From NCBI GenBank assembly GCA_021521415.1, contig JAIQDT010004218.1:124001-188000 (forward strand): a DNA stretch of 64,000 bases, written 5' to 3'. The DNA comes from Bidens hawaiensis. Lineage: Eukaryota > Streptophyta > Magnoliopsida > Asterales > Asteraceae. Made by a program: the position numbers and the translations under genes. The notes beneath the pieces are model-generated. The model ran no database searches. It had not been told where the DNA came from and was given only the letters and a program-made list of their open reading frames with translations. Position 1 is the first letter of the stretch. Every line of letters begins with the position of its first letter. Positions 1 to 12,142 of this stretch are shown here, in pieces.

Positions 1-573
1 ATGTGAAAATGGGAACACATCTCAATGGATTTTATTACGGGTTTACCTAAGACACCGACGGGATGCGATACCCTCTGGGTGATCGTTGACCGGTTGACTA
101 AATCTGCACACTTCTTAGCGATTAAGGAATCGGACAAAATGGAAATACTGACTCGTGTTTACATGAAGGAAGTAGTGTCTAGACACGGAGTGCCTGTCTC
201 AATCATTTCTGATCGAGATTCTCGTTTCACGTCGCACTTTTGGAAGTCGCTGCAAAGCGCGCTAGGCACCCGTCTTGATATGAGCACAGCATACCATCCT
301 CAGACGGATGGGCAAAGTGAACGAACTATTCAGACCCTGGAGGATATGTTGCGTGCCTGCGTATTGGATTTCGGAAAAAGTTGGGAACCTCACTTACCTT
401 TGGTAAAGTTTTCGTATAATAACAGATACCACGCAAGTATTAAAGCAGCGCCGTTTGAAGCGCTGTACGGACTGAAGTGTCGATCACCACTCTGCTGGAC
501 AGAGGTGGGTGACAGCCAAATCACTGGTCCGGAACTGGTACTCGAAACTTCGGAAAAGATTGTCCAAATCTGA
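1..573 (+). pseudogene. Ty3/gypsy integrase core, broken by two in-frame stops
   Basis: Frame 1 encodes the catalytic core of a retroviral-type integrase, which inserts element cDNA into the genome. Counting from the Met at 25, the acidic triad is D2 (MDFITGLP), D63 (ISDRDSRF) and E99 (GQSERTIQ). The 35-residue gap between the last two is the D,D35E spacing of the family. The N-terminal zinc domain is outside the window. A TGA at 4-6 sits where the family usually has a Trp codon (TGG to TGA). A second TGA at 571-573 interrupts the frame where an Arg codon (CGA) is expected, and the same frame continues at 574. Both changes fit deamination of methylated cytosine. The open stretch 25-573 is a remnant of a larger pol, not a separate gene. 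Confidence 0.85.
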
Positions 574-1125
574 AATCGCATGGCAGCAGTACGAGATCGC
601 CAAAAGAGTTACGCCGACAAGCGCCGAAAACCTCTCGAATTTCAAGTGAACGATCGAGTGTTACTCAAAGTCTCACCTTGGAAAGGTGTGGTTCGCTTTA
701 GTAAGCGAAACAAACTCAACCCACGATATGTTGGTCCCTATCGAATAACTGAGCGCATTGGTCCGGTGGCGAACCGACTGGACCTACCAACGGAACTCAG
801 TGGCGTACACAATGTATTCCACGTGTCCAATTTGAAGAAATTCCTATCTGATGAAACCCATGTAGTCCCTTTGGAGGAACTGCAAGTTGATGAACAGTTA
901 CGTTTCATTGAGGAACCAGTCGAGGTTTTGGATTGGGAAAGCAAAACGCTCAAGCACAGCAAAATTCCAATCGTTAAGGTTCGTTGGAACTCGAGACGTG
1001 GACCGGAGTTCACGTGGGAACGCGAGGATCAAATGATGAAAAAGTATCCTCACCTTTTTGAAGGGCTAACCAAACACAGAAAACCGCGAAACCCGGCAAA
1101 CCGTCAGACATCACCGGAGGTATGA
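574..1125 (+). pseudogene. Ty3/gypsy integrase C-terminal part and chromodomain-like tail
   Basis: This continues the preceding integrase in the same frame after the TGA at 571-573 and ends at TGA 1123-1125. Recognisable family blocks are RQKSYADKRRKPLEF, the DNA-binding segment VLLKVSPWKGVVRF with LNPRYVGPYRI, the HNVFHVSNLKKF block, and the end block VRWNSRRGPEFTWERED followed by KYPHLF. That last block is the degenerate chromodomain-like tail of plant chromoviruses, thought to guide integration into heterochromatin, which fits an element sitting at the edge of a satellite. The segment itself has no further stop. The Met at 580 is only the first Met after the break and is not a natural start. 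Confidence 0.85.
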
Positions 1126-1257
1126 ATTAAATTTCGGGACGAAATTTCTTTCTACTAGTGGATGATATGACAAACTGAAAATTTTTCTTACTTTTTCAGA
1201 CACTCATCACGACTTGACTCAAATTTTCGGGACGAAAATTCTTTAACATGGGAATGA
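1126..1257 (+). promoter_or_regulatory. Gypsy-1 3' untranslated stretch with two hairpins and a weak polypurine tract
   Basis: Two perfect inverted repeats with a GGA loop lie about 93 bp apart: arms AAATTTCG/CGAAATTT at 1129-1147 and AATTTTCG/CGAAAATT at 1222-1240. The arms differ between the copies but remain complementary. A weak purine-rich stretch (CATGGGAATGA, about 1248-1258) precedes the LTR and may have been the second-strand primer. Similar hairpins precede the 3' LTR in the other two Ty3-type elements here. Confidence 0.6.
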
Positions 1258-1611
1258 TGTGACAATCGTCAATTTCAGGTTAACTCCGTTAACTCAACTC
1301 CGTCAATTCAAACTTAAGATCACTGAATCTATTCCGCACACTTCATTACATTTAAACTAGGGTTTAAACGACGCTTAACACTTACTACATGTGTAGTCTT
1401 TCGGGATTTGCACCGAAACGCAAACGAGTTGACGCAAACGATTGATGAATAAACGAAAAACGTCAAAACAGTAATTATGAGATAATTATGTGTTAGACTT
1501 ATGTGTTACGTGATAACATGGTTATGAACATTAACTCAAGATGTAAACTAGTTAGTTAAGTTAGAAAAACAACAATTGAAAGTAGAGGGACTTGAGTGTA
1601 ACTTGAATGTT

Positions 1612-1619
1612 TATAAATA
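1612..1619 (+). promoter_or_regulatory. TATA-like box in Gypsy-1 LTR
   Basis: TATAAATA lies about 350 bp into the LTR and is followed by a C-rich leader-like stretch (1655-1700). This is consistent with the U3/R transition, but the transcription start is not shown by sequence alone. Confidence 0.4.
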
Positions 1620-2689
1620 TATCCTTAACAATCAACCCTAACTCATTATTATTAACCCCACAAGTCCGATCGGCCCCTCCCTCCCTTGCTCCCTTGGCTG
1701 CCGTCCACAATACACACACATACAAGCAAGAAATCAAGTGTTTGATTGAAGAACTAGGTGCTAGGAAGGTATAATTGTTCATCCTTTACATCCTTGTTAC
1801 TTGATTTTGATGTTTGTTGGGTTAATTGTAAACCCTAAGCTGCCGATTTCATGAATACATGTAATCAATATGATTGTTGTTGATTGAGTAATGATTTGAT
1901 AAGTAGAATTGATCTTGTAACATGTTGATTGTTGTGTCTTTGATTTGAGTTCAAACAAAAACCCTAATCTTGTATGTAATGTGTAATTGATGTGCATGGA
2001 TGGTGTTTATGGAGTCTAGAGGGTTATATGAATGAATGATAGTTCATAGATTGTTATTATGTTGAGTTTGGATGCAAACAGTTTCTGGACAGAATGTGTA
2101 TATGATGTTTAAGTGACTGTAACGAAGTGTAAACGTGAAAATTGGTTTAGATTATTGGTTCTACTGTAAACTAGGTTGAGTCTAGTTTCTATAAAGTATA
2201 AATTTGTAATTTTTGGACAAGTAGAAGTTAACTTTTATGATTTTACAAAAACGTTGTGCAAAGCTGAGCTGTTAGACCTGCTGTTAGGTTGTTTTGTAAA
2301 TGTTATATCTCATGAACTACGAGACCAATTGGGTTGGTTCCACTTCTGGAAGTTGACTTATTGAGTTAGGAACCTAACCCAAGTGGTCTTGTATTTATTG
2401 GATTTTTCGTTTAACAGGAATTGCAAATAACATTCTGTTGCACATGAATTTGACTGTTATGAGTTTTCTGTAATGATTTGATGATTGTGAGAAAAATATA
2501 TGGAATAAAAATATAATAAAATATGTTCTGGAAACCTAAGACATATATGCTTCTGTGATGATTTTTGGTAAATTAATTGAAATGCTATGATCGGTGAAAT
2601 AGTACAATCTTTCTAGTAGGATTTCTGTCTCGGTGAAACTAGCTGCTGAGTTGTGTAAAAATGCATGAAACATGATACATGCTATATAA

Positions 2690-2841
2690 TTGTTATGTTT
2701 TGACCAAAATACCCTTGCGGGGAATAATTGCTAATTGATTGCCATGATTTGATCAAATTGCCCTCATGGGGAATAATGGCTAGTTAATTGTTATTTTTTG
2801 ACCAAAATGCCCTTGCGGGGAATAACTGCTAATTGATTGTA
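2690..2841 (+). repeat. three diverged ~55-bp tandem repeats in Gypsy-1 LTR
   Basis: The unit carries TGACCAAAATACCCTTGCGG followed by GGAATAATTGCTAATTGATTG. It recurs three times with a few substitutions, for example CCCTCATGGGG in the middle copy. Confidence 0.7.
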
Positions 2842-3360
2842 CTTTATGAATACATGACACGTATATGATTGCTTACACATGTAATGTGTCACAAATACAC
2901 TTGTTAAAGTCACACACGATTCACAAACGAAACACGAAACATGTTATGTGCATAGGTATTATGTGCCGGGTCTAGAGACTCGATAATATTCCGACACTTA
3001 GAAAAATCTCTTTATTGTTTTAGAACGCTAGAGAGAGTTTTTCGGTGACGCGCATCTTGGTGATTTAATTTGGGAAATTCTTCGCAAACAGTGAGTTTCA
3101 CTTTCCCCTCTTTAAACTGTTTTCAAACGCTTTTCACTTGGGGGAGATAACATACTTCACAACGCATTTAAGATTTTGTTATAAATTATATATCACTTGT
3201 AAAGGCTAAGTGGCAAACGAAACATTTGAAGTCCTACACATCGAACCGGTTAATATTTTGAATAGCGAGTCACTGTTGAGTAGTACTACTGGGTTTGACA
3301 AACCCCGCCCAACGCTAAACTCGACTGGAGGTCGAGCGGGTGTAATTTTGGCTAACACGT

Positions 3361-6300
3361 TGTAACGATTCCGGCAAAATCAGGTATACCCTAACTGGTA
3401 TATACTATTTATGAGTTATTTAATACTGAATATATGAATTATAATGTGTTTATATGAGTATGAATGATTCACCGTACGAATTATACTCGATTATACAGTT
3501 AATCGTATTAGAAATACGATTAACCGATTAACGGTTATTGAAGCCCGAACGTATCTGGGATACATTATAGACGGGGTATATGATATTTAGTGATGTTTAC
3601 GAAGTATTAAAGCTTCGGGATGAGTGAATTAAAGCACAGAAAAAGGATTTCGATTTAATAGTACGTCGGTACGTTAAACGAAACCTTTAATACCAAACCG
3701 AGCAAGAGACGATCGATCAAGCCGAAAAAGATGCGTAATAACTGATAATATGACGTTTTAAGTTAATAAATGTCATGGATTAAGTTTTTAAATCGGTTTT
3801 ATATAAATTTCAATTTTTAGACCAAAAACGACCGTTTTAGCCTCGTTTTAAGCCGAATTAAACATTTAACCGAGAAACGAACTGAACCAGATTATCCAAA
3901 ACATTATCCAGATTTCGGAAATCCAAGTTTGTGGCCAAGAATGAACTTGTGGGTCCCACCCCACCCCATTAACATTCCGATCGGCCTCCATGGCCCTCAT
4001 TTTCTTTTTTTCTTTTTTTCAATCAACAATCCACAAACTTCATCAAATTCTCTCAACTCCTTGATCAAAAACCGAGACTTTTAACAAGAGAAACCAAGGT
4101 AAAGACCGAATTATATACGTTTCCATCTTCGTTTCTTGAGTTTGGTTGCAAGAAAATGAGGTTTCAAAGATGAAAACCGATTCTTGCATGATCAAGTGAT
4201 GTATACGGGTTATACAAGGGATCTTGGTCCAAGAAATGAGTTAAACGAATCAAAAACGAATTTTTACGGTTAAATCTTTGTTTTTTTAGTATCATAACCG
4301 TAACCATGAAAGAAATGGCTTGATCGTGAGTGTAACTTGCTTGGTATTGTGGTATTTTGTTTGTAGGCTCTGTATTTAGTGGTAGATAAGGCGGAAAGAT
4401 GAGTTTGTAGCTTGTAGTGGCGGAAAACGAAAGGTATATTCGGTTATGTTCGGTTTTGGGAAATTTGGACAGATTGTTGATGCTTTAGATTTAGGTCATG
4501 AAATTTTACAGAGGTGTTAAACACATGAAAAGATGAGCTCTGTTAATTTTTGGTAATTTTTGGATAAAGAATGAATATTTGGTGAATTTAATACTCGGTT
4601 TTGGCCAAAAATGGTAAAAAATAGTTAAATATCATGAAAAATTCTGGAAAATTTCAGATAAGCTTTTCATATCATGTATAAGTCACACACAAAATTTGAG
4701 GTCCGTTGGAGAAGTCTAAGTAGGCTTTTCGGTTAAACGAGTTCTAGGGATTTCTAGCTCGATTTTGGAAAAAGGGCATGTAAAAGAAGGTTTTGGTTCT
4801 GGAAAAATTACAGGGGACTATGTGGATGGTAGGGGACGTCCAGGAAAAATTTGGGATTTTTTTAAGGCCGTTTGGTATTTACGACATATTTAGTGTTTAA
4901 ATGATGTTTAAAAATAGATAAATAAATTTTAAATATAAGAATTAATTCTGGAAATATTTTTATAAAATTCTCCACTATTAAAAAGTGATTTGTCCAAAAT
5001 TTCAAGATCCGGGAGTAAACGGATAATTAATCGTGCTGATTATCAAACTTTTAAAGTTAAAACGCGTAAACCGGTGAAGTTCGCTTAAGCGTGCTGACTG
5101 GTGTATAAAAACCTTAAAAATGGACTATTTTCATATAATTGAGTTAAACAAGTAAAAATGAATCATCCGAAAATAAGTCGGATGATTTGGGTATTTTTAA
5201 CCGATTTTAACGGTTTCCGGTACGCCAAAGACGGAAACGAGTCCCACGGCCAATCGGGACGTCTAAACCGAGCTATAATTTCACATTTTGAATTAAATTA
5301 TCAGACAACCACTATTTTCGGGTCGTGTGTGACCAAACTCATTTTTGAAACATAAAACGGATATTCGTGCTAGGCACGCAAAACGAGAAAACGACTAATA
5401 GAAATTGTGACCATGGAACTCTAAACGTCATCACAATCTGAGTCCGGAGAAGTATTTCTGGGTTAACATTGCCCCCGGAACAGGTACAGTACTGGGTTAA
5501 CAGTGTCCCCAGATGTACCGATTGATAAGGTTAAAGATTATATAAACAATAATTGTATAATAATGATCGTAGGGATCAAATTACAGATTGGACGTGTTAA
5601 TTGATAATGATTGTTGTTACCTGCTTGCATGTGCTAAGGTGAGTTTCACGGGCCCCTTTTTACTGAAATGTTTTAAATATTTTCCCGGGGCGGAAAGCAT
5701 GTTTCTATCAAAATGTTTAAGTACATGCTGATCGCATGGAAATGAATGTATTTATATGATGTTTATTGTACGGGAATCGTACGGTAATGTATTAAAATGG
5801 TAATTGTCTGAGTTGTTAATATTGTAAGGTCCCGCAACAGTGTTCTGGGTTAACAGTGTCCCCAGAGGTTATTGGAAGTGTTCTGGGTTAACAGTGTCCC
5901 CAGAGGTTAGTGGAAGTGTTCTGGGTTAACAGTGTCCCCAGAGGTTAGTGGAAGTGTTCTGGGTTAACAGTGTCCCCAGAGGTTATTGGAAGTGTTATGG
6001 GTTAACAGTGTCCCCAGAGGTTATTAAAGGTGTTTATGGGCTAACAGCGTCCCCAGATAATATTATATTATGATATGGATTTATCATGGTTTATTAAAAT
6101 TGTGAAACTCACCAACTATTCGTAGTTGACCCGTTTTCTCACATGCTTTTCAGGTACAACTAAGATAAAGTGATTGATTACGTGCTAAGTGCTTGATGTG
6201 TGTATGGTTTGCGTGCTGGACGTTAGGATACATTATAACAGATAGAATTATGAACCGTATTGTATGATGTGTGTATCACCTAGACGGTAATGAAAGATGA

Positions 6301-6418
6301 GATAATGTAATTTTGAAGTATATTAATGCATTCGGTTTTTTTTATAAACAATGTGGTTGATATCAGAGGTGTCTGTCGCATCTCGTTTACGTTTCCGCTG
6401 CGGTTACGGGGTGTTACA
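3361..6418 (+). repeat. Gypsy-2 5' LTR (3058 bp)
   Basis: TG...CA termini. It aligns end to end with 12143-15160 with a few dozen substitutions (about 1-1.5% by eye) and one extra 38-bp repeat unit. It contains TATA-like boxes near 3799 and 5104 and a pyrimidine-rich leader-like stretch near 4003-4020. The small open frame at 5158-5355 recurs in the other LTR and is not a gene. Confidence 0.9.
5841..6057 (+). repeat. 38-bp tandem array in Gypsy-2 5' LTR, about six units
   Basis: The unit contains TTCTGGGTTAACAGTGTCCC plus CAGAGGTTATTGGAAG. Six copies are seen, the last two diverged (TTATGGGCTAACAGCGTCCC). Two weaker relatives lie at about 5455-5515. The other LTR has five units, so the array is length-variable. 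Confidence 0.85.
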
Positions 6419-6423
6419 GAACT

Positions 6424-6435
6424 TGGTATCAGAGC
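6424..6435 (+). promoter_or_regulatory. Gypsy-2 primer-binding site (initiator-Met tRNA)
   Basis: TGGTATCAGAGC lies 5 nt downstream of the 5' LTR end. It is complementary to the 3' end of plant initiator methionine tRNA and would prime minus-strand DNA synthesis. Confidence 0.9.
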
Positions 6436-9120
6436 CATTGGTTATAAAAGAATTAGGATGTCTTTAAAAGATACCTAAAATATAACCAGTAGCTCAAGTA
6501 TTATAGGATCTGAATATCAACTATTAATAGATAGTGACGAGTATCGGGATGAACTCGGTCGAACAAGTGAGTTATTATGGTCCGGAACATAATAACAGAC
6601 TTGTCTGCACGAGGGAATTCAGGGGAAGTCGCTGGGTACATTAATAGGTAAAAATGGCAACATATGTGTAAAGTATATAATATTATTTATACGTGCTAAG
6701 GTGTATATATATATGTGCGTATCTTGTGGGTACAAGTATTGAGAAATAGGACCCGGATAAGGAACCGGGGGATGAAATAATAAATGTACCGAGGATGCTG
6801 AAATTTCTAGAGCATCGGTTGATGATAAGTCCGACTTATCGGGCCATAGTTATGATAGTACCAAATTAAATCTCCCGTTTGACATTAATCAGAAATATTG
6901 AGTAACCGTCACTCCCAACCAAAAGAAAAATTAGTAGATCCCTTACCCTACCAACACCGGTACCGTATATCCTAACAACCCCTTGTGTTCACCCACACCG
7001 CCGACCCTCACGTACGGATGGACCTGTACCTGACCCCATTCTTATTTCATTAAAGTAAAGGAGTAAATAAAATAAAATAAAATAATATATTGAAATATAT
7101 ATATATGTATTGCTCACTCACGAACATATGAGACGGACCAACTTCAGATCGAGAATTACCGATTTTAGCAAACCTAGAACGCCTGAGGACATTGACTGAG
7201 CGAGTGTAGAGTTTCCCATAATAGTAATTAATAATATTTGAAGGCAACACATGTTGCGCAATTACCTTGAACCTTGCAACTCCCTATGTTATCCTTACAT
7301 CCGTTAGATGTTTACGCCCATGTATGCTCGAATAGAATGATTACCCATACACAAAGAGGTGTTGGAGTCATGATAGCATAGTTGGCTGTTCGTTCGTAGA
7401 TGGTATACCGTGTATGTCGGATATACAAATAGACACGGATATTATAACACCGTGGTACGTAATCATTTGGTGCTCACGGTGAGCATGCATCGGTTATGCT
7501 GATATGCAGAAGGATATTGAAATCAAGTATATTAAACGATAATCTTTGTTGAGAAAAATCTATATGTCAGTCGGTGACAAGGGTTATGAAGCATATTTAA
7601 ACATTAACCGACGTCAGGTTAAGTCCGTATGTTATTATATTTATGGGACATATATATGCTAGATGCCGGTATGTGTAATATATATGATAATATTTGGTGT
7701 GTATGTGTACCTGTTGTTATGATTGAGCTGGCAACGAGCTATACGGTGAGATTAGTATTGATTACTGCGTACGGGATGAGTACGGCAGAATGACATAAAA
7801 AGAGTAACTCCAATGATGGAGATTGATATGATTCAGTTGATTGCTCAAAGATAGCAGATGATGATACCGAACGTCGTATCACAGATCACTGCTAGTGTTG
7901 ATGCAAATGTGATCACAGAATTATAGATCGAGCAATCACATGATTATGAATATTTCAATTCTTAGTGTTATTACTAAGAGTGTTAATGTCCCACCAAATA
8001 CTATTATGACTACAAGTATTAGTTATAAACTAAACATGAATGGTAGTCGTAATGAATTAGATCCGGTATGAAGGACGTGTTTATTGGTTGTGTTAAGGGG
8101 ATTATTAATGGTTTACTGTTGGTAAAGGGAGGAGTAGATTAGCGAGTGGATAGAAAAGATCGAAATGGTTAAGGATATTGGTAGGAGTCTAGAACATTGT
8201 GTAGTGAAATATGCTACAGATATGTTGAGAGATTATGTTGTATCGTGATGGAACACGATGGTACAAAATTATAGTTAGAAAATTTTTGTTCAGATAATAT
8301 GGTCAGGATTTAAAATTCTTGTGCTAGAGCACTTTTATTCGAGTAATTGAGTTCAGAGATTTGAAACTGAGCTATGAAAGATAGAAATGTTGTGTGCTGA
8401 TCACTTAGAACGCGCTAATCGTTTAAAGAAATTGTCATGTCTGGTAACATGGCTAATTACTCCTGAAACTAAGCGAAGTAAGCGCAATATTGGGGACTAA
8501 CTCCATCGATAAGGAGTATAGTCAATCCTGTAAAATATTCAACCTTTGGAAGGGTTGTGTCACAAGCCAGCATTGATATATTTGACTCTATGAGAAGTGG
8601 ACTGGAAGGACGTTAGGTGAGACGTTGAGTGTTACAGAAGAGAAGTGATAAAGGCATAGTGCAAGATAGGCCTTTGAATAAGTAGGTATGTCCTACAACC
8701 CAGAATTATACTGAGACTAGTTCTGGTGTGAAACATGAACCGCATGAAGGGTCCTTCCCTAAATGTGGAAAATATGGTTATCGGCAGGAAGAAGAATGTC
8801 GAGTGATAGTAGGCCACAGGTGTGGTAAAGATGGACCTAATGCCCTAATTGTAGAACCAATTGAAGCCAGGTGAACCGACAACCCCAACCCATTCGTGTA
8901 CAACCACTCCGAACCCAACAACTTCAATAACAATCCATCCGAAGAAATCAAATTATGCCAAACAGTTGTACTTGCTATGAATGTGGCAGTACAGAACGTT
9001 TCAAGAGAGATTGCCCAAAGTTGAACCAAGGTGTTGTGGAAGATGAACCTCATGACAAGCATCAACCTCTGATCAAGCAAGGAACCGTGCTTTTGTGAGT
9101 AATTCAAATAAAGAACGTCA
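6436..9120 (+). pseudogene. decayed gag region of Gypsy-2
   Basis: About 2.7 kb where Ty3/gypsy gag is expected, with no long open frame in any phase. The one clear landmark is a zinc-knuckle remnant at 8973-9014 (CYECGSTERFKRDC), the CX2CX4HX4C spacing of nucleocapsid. Its histidine codon has become CGT (Arg), so it could not bind zinc normally. The rest (6436-8940) is A+T-rich, with scattered stops on both strands and nothing else I recognise. Confidence 0.6.
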
Positions 9121-9129
9121 TGGTCCAAA

Positions 9130-9450
9130 AAGGGTATTAAGTACGTTGTAGTTTTAAATCAATTGGCTTCAGTGATATTTTTGCGGTCGTCGATAGAAGT
9201 TAGTTCTTGCTAACCTCCTACCCTTTGGAAAGATACCGATTAGTGAAACTATAGAACCCTATACTGTAGGATCGCTAACGGTAAATCCCTAATGGTTAAA
9301 TAAATTGTACGGAATTGTCCAATTATTCTGAACGATTAACCTTTCCTTATCGACCTACGACTAGTAAAGCAAAGAAGTTTTGACGTAATAGTTAGCATGG
9401 ATTGGCTAACTCAACATGAAGCAGAAATCAAATATGAAAAAAAAAATGAT
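9130..9450 (+). pseudogene. decayed aspartic protease region of Gypsy-2
   Basis: The conserved block after the protease active site is readable at 9376-9408 (SFDVIVSMDWL) and is typical of Ty3/gypsy polyproteins. The upstream DSG catalytic motif cannot be read; only scattered similarity remains from about 9150. Several stops and an A-run (about 9437-9446) interrupt the frame. Confidence 0.6.
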
Positions 9451-9599
9451 TAGGAGATCTCTTTCGGACGATGAAACGATTAAATACAGAAAAAAAAAAA
9501 AAAAAGAAGTGTACGGTGTTATGTTGCCACTCAAATCTCACCTTGAGGTGTTATAATATTTACGACAAGAAGACGTGGTATACTTAACAAACGCGATTG

Positions 9600-10800
9600 C
9601 CAAAGTATTTAAAAGAAAACATATAGAAGATATCCCGATGGTACGCGAATTCCACAAGTTTTCCCGGAAAAACTTCCTGGATTACCGCCAAACCGACAGG
9701 TCGAATTCAGAATCGAATTAATGTCTCAAGCTGGCCCTGTTGCTAAAGCACCCTACCGAATTGCACCGTCTGAGATGCATGAATTATCCAATCAGTTACA
9801 AGAACTGTTGGATAAGACTTTATACGACCCAGTTAGTCACCATGGGGTGCACCAGTTTTAATTGGGAAATGAAGGACGGAAGTGTTAGGATATGTGTTGA
9901 TTAGGGAGAATTGAATAAAGTGACGATCAAGAATAGGTATTCACTTCTTCGAAGTAAATAATCCGTTAAACCAACTGCAGAGGGCGATTTGTTTTTAGAA
10001 AATTGTTCTTAGATATAGTTATCGCCAAATGAAAAATCCGAGAGGAAGACGTTGCAACAACAGTGTTTCGGACTCACTACGACCATTATGAATTCTTAGT
10101 TATGCCTTTCGGGCTAACAAATGCGCCGGCAGCATTCATGGAACTCATGAACCGAGTCTGTAACTTTATTTTGACAAATTTATCATAACATTCATTGATG
10201 ATATTTTAATATATTCGCAACGTAAAGAAGAGCACGATCGACGCTTAAGGAAAATTGTGGAAGTGTTAAAGCAAGGGGAGTTGTACGTGAAGTTTTCAAA
10301 ATGTGATTTTGAATAAAGAATGCATAATCCCTTGGTCATGTTGTAAAGCAACAAGGATTACGCAAAGATCCAAATAAGATAGAAACCGTTAAAATTGTGC
10401 CATGCGCCGATTTTAAGTCTCCCAGATGGAGACGATGGTTTTGTCGCGTATTGTGACGCGTCGCGTTGAGGGTTAGGATGCGTGTTGACGTAGTATAATA
10501 AGGTCATAGCCTATACTTCCCGACAGTTAAAAATACACGAGTAAGATTTCACTACTCACGACTTAGAACTGGGAGCGGTTATCTTCGCACTTAAAATGTG
10601 GAGACATTATCTCTACGATACGAAGTGCACCATCTTCACCGATCATAAAAGTTTGCAGCACATATTTGATTAGAAGGAACTGAATATGAGGCAACGAAGA
10701 TGGGTCGAGTTGTTAAGCGATTATGACTGTGACATCCGTCATCACCCTGGCAAGGCTAACGTCGTAGCCGATGCCTTGAGTAAGAAAGATCGGGTTAAGC
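9600..10800 (+). pseudogene. decayed reverse transcriptase and RNase H of Gypsy-2
   Basis: Conserved Ty3/gypsy blocks are readable across frames: [12 protein letters not shown] and [20 protein letters not shown] (about 9695-9810), [18 protein letters not shown] (about 10083-10136), and the RT active site as FIDDILIYS at 10191-10217 with both aspartates kept. RNase H follows with DGFVAYCDAS (about 10433), LELGAVIFALKMWRHYLYD, FTDHKSLQHIF, and the closing ADALSKK at 10768-10787. Multiple stops and frame changes (for example after IFD near 10671) mean no enzyme is made from this copy. Confidence 0.85.
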
Positions 10801-11189
10801 CATTGCGAGTGCAAGTGCTGGGGATGATAGTCCAGTCGAACCTTCAAACCTGATTCGAGTCGCTCAACGTGAGGTGTTGAAAGAGGAACAATTGGAAAAG
10901 AAGGAACCTTACGGCAATGAGGAGAATTTCGAACAGCGCGTGGACCTAAATTCTCTACTTCAAAAATCGGGTTTGGATCCCGACCCTCCATGACCTTCGT
11001 GAATTAATCATTGACGAAGTGCATAGATCGAAATAATCCATACACCTGGGATCGGATTTGACTATTGATGATACGGGTATCTGAAAGGATTTTTATTAAT
11101 GGTGGAGTTTGGAGAAAGATATGGTCACGTATGTTGGTGAATATTTAAGTTGTGCAAGAGATAAGGCTACATACCGAAAACCCTTGGGA

Positions 11190-12090
11190 GCGCCACAACG
11201 ACAGAAAATTCGCCAATGATAGTGGGAATAAATTACATTGGATTTCGGGACTCAAATTCCCAAGATATATCAAAGGCATGAGGACAATTGGGTAATCGCA
11301 GATCGATTAACCAATCCTAGCATTTCATTCCAATCTATAACGATTACCACAATGAATTCTCGCCCAAACTCCTGATGGTGAAATGGTATCTCGTCGTGGA
11401 GTACCATTTTCAATTATCTCCATTCGAATTGGGCATCCTACTTCCATTATTGGAAGACAGGGAAGGAAGCATCGAGAGCTTGAAGCTTTCTATGGGTAAA
11501 GTGATTATCACCAATTTGTTAAATCGAAAATGGGCGTCACTCAAGCCATAATATTTGGATTGATTCGAGAATCAACAAATCAGGTTTATAATATTTAAGA
11601 TAAGCTGAAAGCAGCGCAAGATTGGCAAAGGATTTATGCCAACATTCAAAGGAAACCATTGTCGCTGGAAAGAGGTGACAAGGTATTTTTAAGGCATCAC
11701 CTTAGAGAAGTGATATGAGGTTTGGCAAAACCGAAAATAGCTCCTTGATATATTGGACCCCATGAGACAATTTCCATGATTGGTCATTTAGTTTATCAAT
11801 TAAAGTACTCCAGGGGCTAAGTATTATACATGATGTTTTGCCATGTATACGGAATGAAAAGTACCTAAGCGATGAGACAACGAAAGTACTAGTAATGGAA
11901 GTACTCATAGAAGACATGCTTGATATGATAAATAATTCTGTAGAGATAGTAGACGGGAAAACTAAACAGTTTGGACATACCAAGCTTTATTGATTAAGAT
12001 TAAGTGGAGTTCACAGCGAGGACCAGATTATACCTGGTAACGCGAGGGTGAATTCTGAAGGAAAAACCCCCCACCTTTCTCTCGAAAGGG
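11190..12090 (+). pseudogene. decayed and shortened integrase of Gypsy-2
   Basis: Near 11225-11310 the start of an integrase core is readable (LDFGTQIPKIYQRH, NWVIADRLTN). Little of the middle of the core with the second and third acidic residues remains, suggesting internal deletion. From about 11650 the C-terminal part resumes (LERGDKVFLRH, YIGPHETISMIGHLVYQL). Stops are frequent. The minus-strand open frame in this region is a shadow. Confidence 0.6.
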
Positions 12091-12105
12091 GATAGTGGGC
12101 GTGTA

Positions 12106-12142
12106 AAATTTCGGGGACGAAATTTCTTAACGGGGGGAGAAT
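12106..12142 (+). promoter_or_regulatory. Gypsy-2 pre-LTR hairpin and polypurine tract
   Basis: An imperfect inverted repeat with a GGGA loop (apex TTTCG-GGGA-CGAAA) is followed by a polypurine tract GGGGGGAGAA at about 12133-12142. This abuts the 3' LTR start at 12143, as expected for the plus-strand primer. Confidence 0.8.

Larger units (their letters stand above)
1258..3360 (+). repeat. Gypsy-1 3' LTR, left part
   Basis: This starts with TGTGACAATC directly after the pol 3' region and is broken at 3360 by the TGTAACGATT end of Gypsy-2. A TATA-like box (TATAAATA, 1612-1619) probably marks the promoter. Apart from short repeats at 2690-2841 I see no coding sequence; open frames here are short and chance-like. 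Confidence 0.75.

Noticed and set aside
5158..5355. 65-aa ORF repeated at 13939-14136
   Set aside because: It is present only because the two Gypsy-2 LTRs are copies. It lies after a TATA-like box but has no recognisable product.
5841..6057. CRISPR-like array (38-bp repeats; also the 31- and 33-bp arrays)
   Set aside because: Units are directly abutting or have conserved spacers, there are no cas genes, and the context is plant LTRs. These are minisatellites.
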